Origin: Macrocystis pyrifera
Taxonomy: Eukaryota; Sar; Phaeophyceae; Laminariales; Laminariaceae
DNA: 64,000 nucleotides
Reading direction: 5' to 3'
Assembly: GCA_031763025.1 (NCBI GenBank)
Contig: JASSKH010000028.1
Coordinates: forward strand, 6,149,324 to 6,213,323
Shown: one piece after another, positions 62,660 to 64,000 of the stretch
How the letters are laid out: each line of letters starts with the position of its first letter
How positions within the stretch are numbered: position 1 is the first letter of the stretch
The notes under the pieces: model-generated
Seen by the model: the letters and a program-made list of their open reading frames with translations, nothing else
The model's database searches: none
Told to the model about the DNA's origin: nothing
Program-made: the position numbers and the translations under genes

Positions 62660-64000
62660 GCTTGGGTGGGCAGCGTCATCGCCGTCTCCACGGCCTTGTC
62701 CCTAGCATCTGCTAGGCTTAGTCGCTGAACCACGATGGCAACGTGGCTAGGCGACGATGTGGGACGAAACATTCTCCACTGTGCGACGAAAGACGAAAAA
62801 TTCTCCGTCGTAGTATGTGCAAAAGCCGACGGCGAAGGGAGAAACACCTTGTTTTAGACGCGTTCGTTTGATATGCATGCCTTGACCGGCCGGCCGGTCG
62901 CTTGACGCACGACCATCATCGCGGCTGTCAAGTGAACGATCGGCGATTGTTGGCCAACGTCCGGACTGCAGGCATGCCGTGGAACGACGGGAGTGTAACG
63001 TTCCACTTGGGCTAGACACTCCCCTTCCAAGTGCGTCCCAACCCCCGGTTTTATATCAGTATTGTTACTTCTAAACCAAACCTTGCCGCCGTCACGCCGT
63101 CGCCCTGCGCATATTTACACCTGGTTGTTGGCGTTTTGATCGCCGCGTTCGTCGCTATACTGAGTTTAGGTGCTTCGCTGTGATTTGTTGTTGTGTTTTT
63201 TGGTTTTGGTAGACTACGAGGCCAGGCGGCCTATTTTCCAGAGCTTTGTGGCAGGTCTATTTTCCAGACCGCGCTGGGGCGCGTCATTAAGCACGATACG
63301 TTTTGCGTCTTCGGGCTGAAGTAGCTTATTACACCGTGCCCTCATTGCTCCCCCCACCTTCCGTGGAGAGGTTGTAAGGCATTCGGCTGGAGGGTGTCGG
63401 TTTGGAGTACTTTCTAGTTTCTGGGTGTGCGTTGATTGCCACAATGCTGCTCAGACAAGTCGGCAGCGCAGCGTCAGCGTTGTATTCATTCCTCCTCCGG
63501 AAGACAGCGGGCGTGGCATGGAGTGATCACAATTGATCCGACCTATTAAGCTTGTTTCGTCTAACAGCAGGTTAAGAGTTACAAGTGGCCATTCTCGTGT
63601 AGCCATGGAGCTCAAACGTCGATAGGCACCCGATCAAACTTTCAAAGCCGATTTTGGCTTGCCGTTACTGCTCGCTTTTGCATCACCTTTGAGGAATTAC
63701 CTACTCGTACACAGCGAGCCTGTATAATATGTGTATTTCGTATTTCTTTTTTTTTGTTAATTTTTTTGCGTTTCTTTTCGAATCAAAATATATTTTGGCT
63801 TTGTACAGCAGCAGTATTGCGACACCTTGAAATTCCCTAGGGTTTCTATTAATAGGAGCAAAAATAAAAACTTGTCCTACTGGATTTGAAAAAAAAACCC
63901 GGTACATGAGTGATTTTTTGCCAGTTTACCGTACAAAACCTGAAAACCAGGAAATCAAGGTACACTAAACCCAAGTTATATGACGTTTTATGTCAAGGTA
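62660..64000. other. Ambiguous region, possible minus-strand coding fragments
   Basis: Minus frames contain protein-like stretches: 62755-62850 (GVSPFAVGFCTYYDGEFFVF), 62590-62720 (LADARDKAVETAMTLPTQA) and 63214-63444. No consistent splice chain and no family. GGTCTATTTTCCAGA / GCCTATTTTCCAGA is a small direct repeat at 63228-63265. The last 500 bp show nothing. Confidence 0.25.

Overview
This is eukaryotic nuclear DNA. It has GT-AG introns, trinucleotide microsatellites, long C/G homopolymers, and SINEs, LINEs, a Ty3/gypsy element and many small non-autonomous DNA transposons. Bacterial gene organisation is absent. The only host gene recognised with confidence is a LOG-family (cytokinin riboside 5'-monophosphate phosphoribohydrolase / 'lysine decarboxylase'-like) gene split by introns at about 58.5-61.2 kb. 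Together with the chromovirus-type retroelement it fits an alga or other protist with a repeat-rich, intron-rich genome. The species cannot be named from sequence alone.

Layout. 0.7-16 kb: microsatellites, SINEs (families called A, B and C here), MITEs (families M1, PB, P3) and one 224-codon ORF of unknown value. 16-23 kb: a GC-rich hairpin patch, a 74-bp minisatellite, a tandem duplication and six M1 MITEs. 23.9-25.7 kb: a head-to-tail concatemer of 5'-truncated non-LTR elements joined through C tracts. 26-34 kb: sparse sequence with MITEs, a gag-like fragment, GGTACC-rich patches and a repeat whose second copy carries a 336-bp insertion. 34.5-35.4 kb: a LINE reverse-transcriptase 3' part. 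38.6-40.0 kb: a 1.4-kb element with terminal inverted repeats of about 240 bp. 40.45-45.2 kb: a broken Ty3/gypsy pol with integrase, chromodomain-like tail and 3' LTR, lacking its 5' end. 45.2-54.1 kb: dense SINE-C/SINE-A copies, two inverted SINE pairs and two more LINE fragments. 55-58 kb: MITEs and long C/G tracts. 58.5-61.2 kb: the LOG gene. 61.3-64 kb: possible exons of an unidentified gene.

The most interesting signals concern transposon dynamics. (1) The octamer TATTAATA occurs about 27 times, against one or two expected. Three occurrences can be compared with related repeat copies that lack them, and each is a 6-bp gain at a TA. This is what excision of a TA-targeting element ending TT...AA would leave, and the abundant M1 MITE (TA|TTACGG...CCGTAA|TA) is such an element. 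(2) TACC(A/T)GGTA is similarly enriched, and in the LINE concatemer removing 7 bp (TA-CCTGG-TA to TA) restores the reading frame through a zinc knuckle. (3) Non-LTR elements here end in poly(C) directly after the stop codon and repeatedly insert next to older C tails. Coordinates of dispersed repeats come from alignment by eye and may be off by a few bases.
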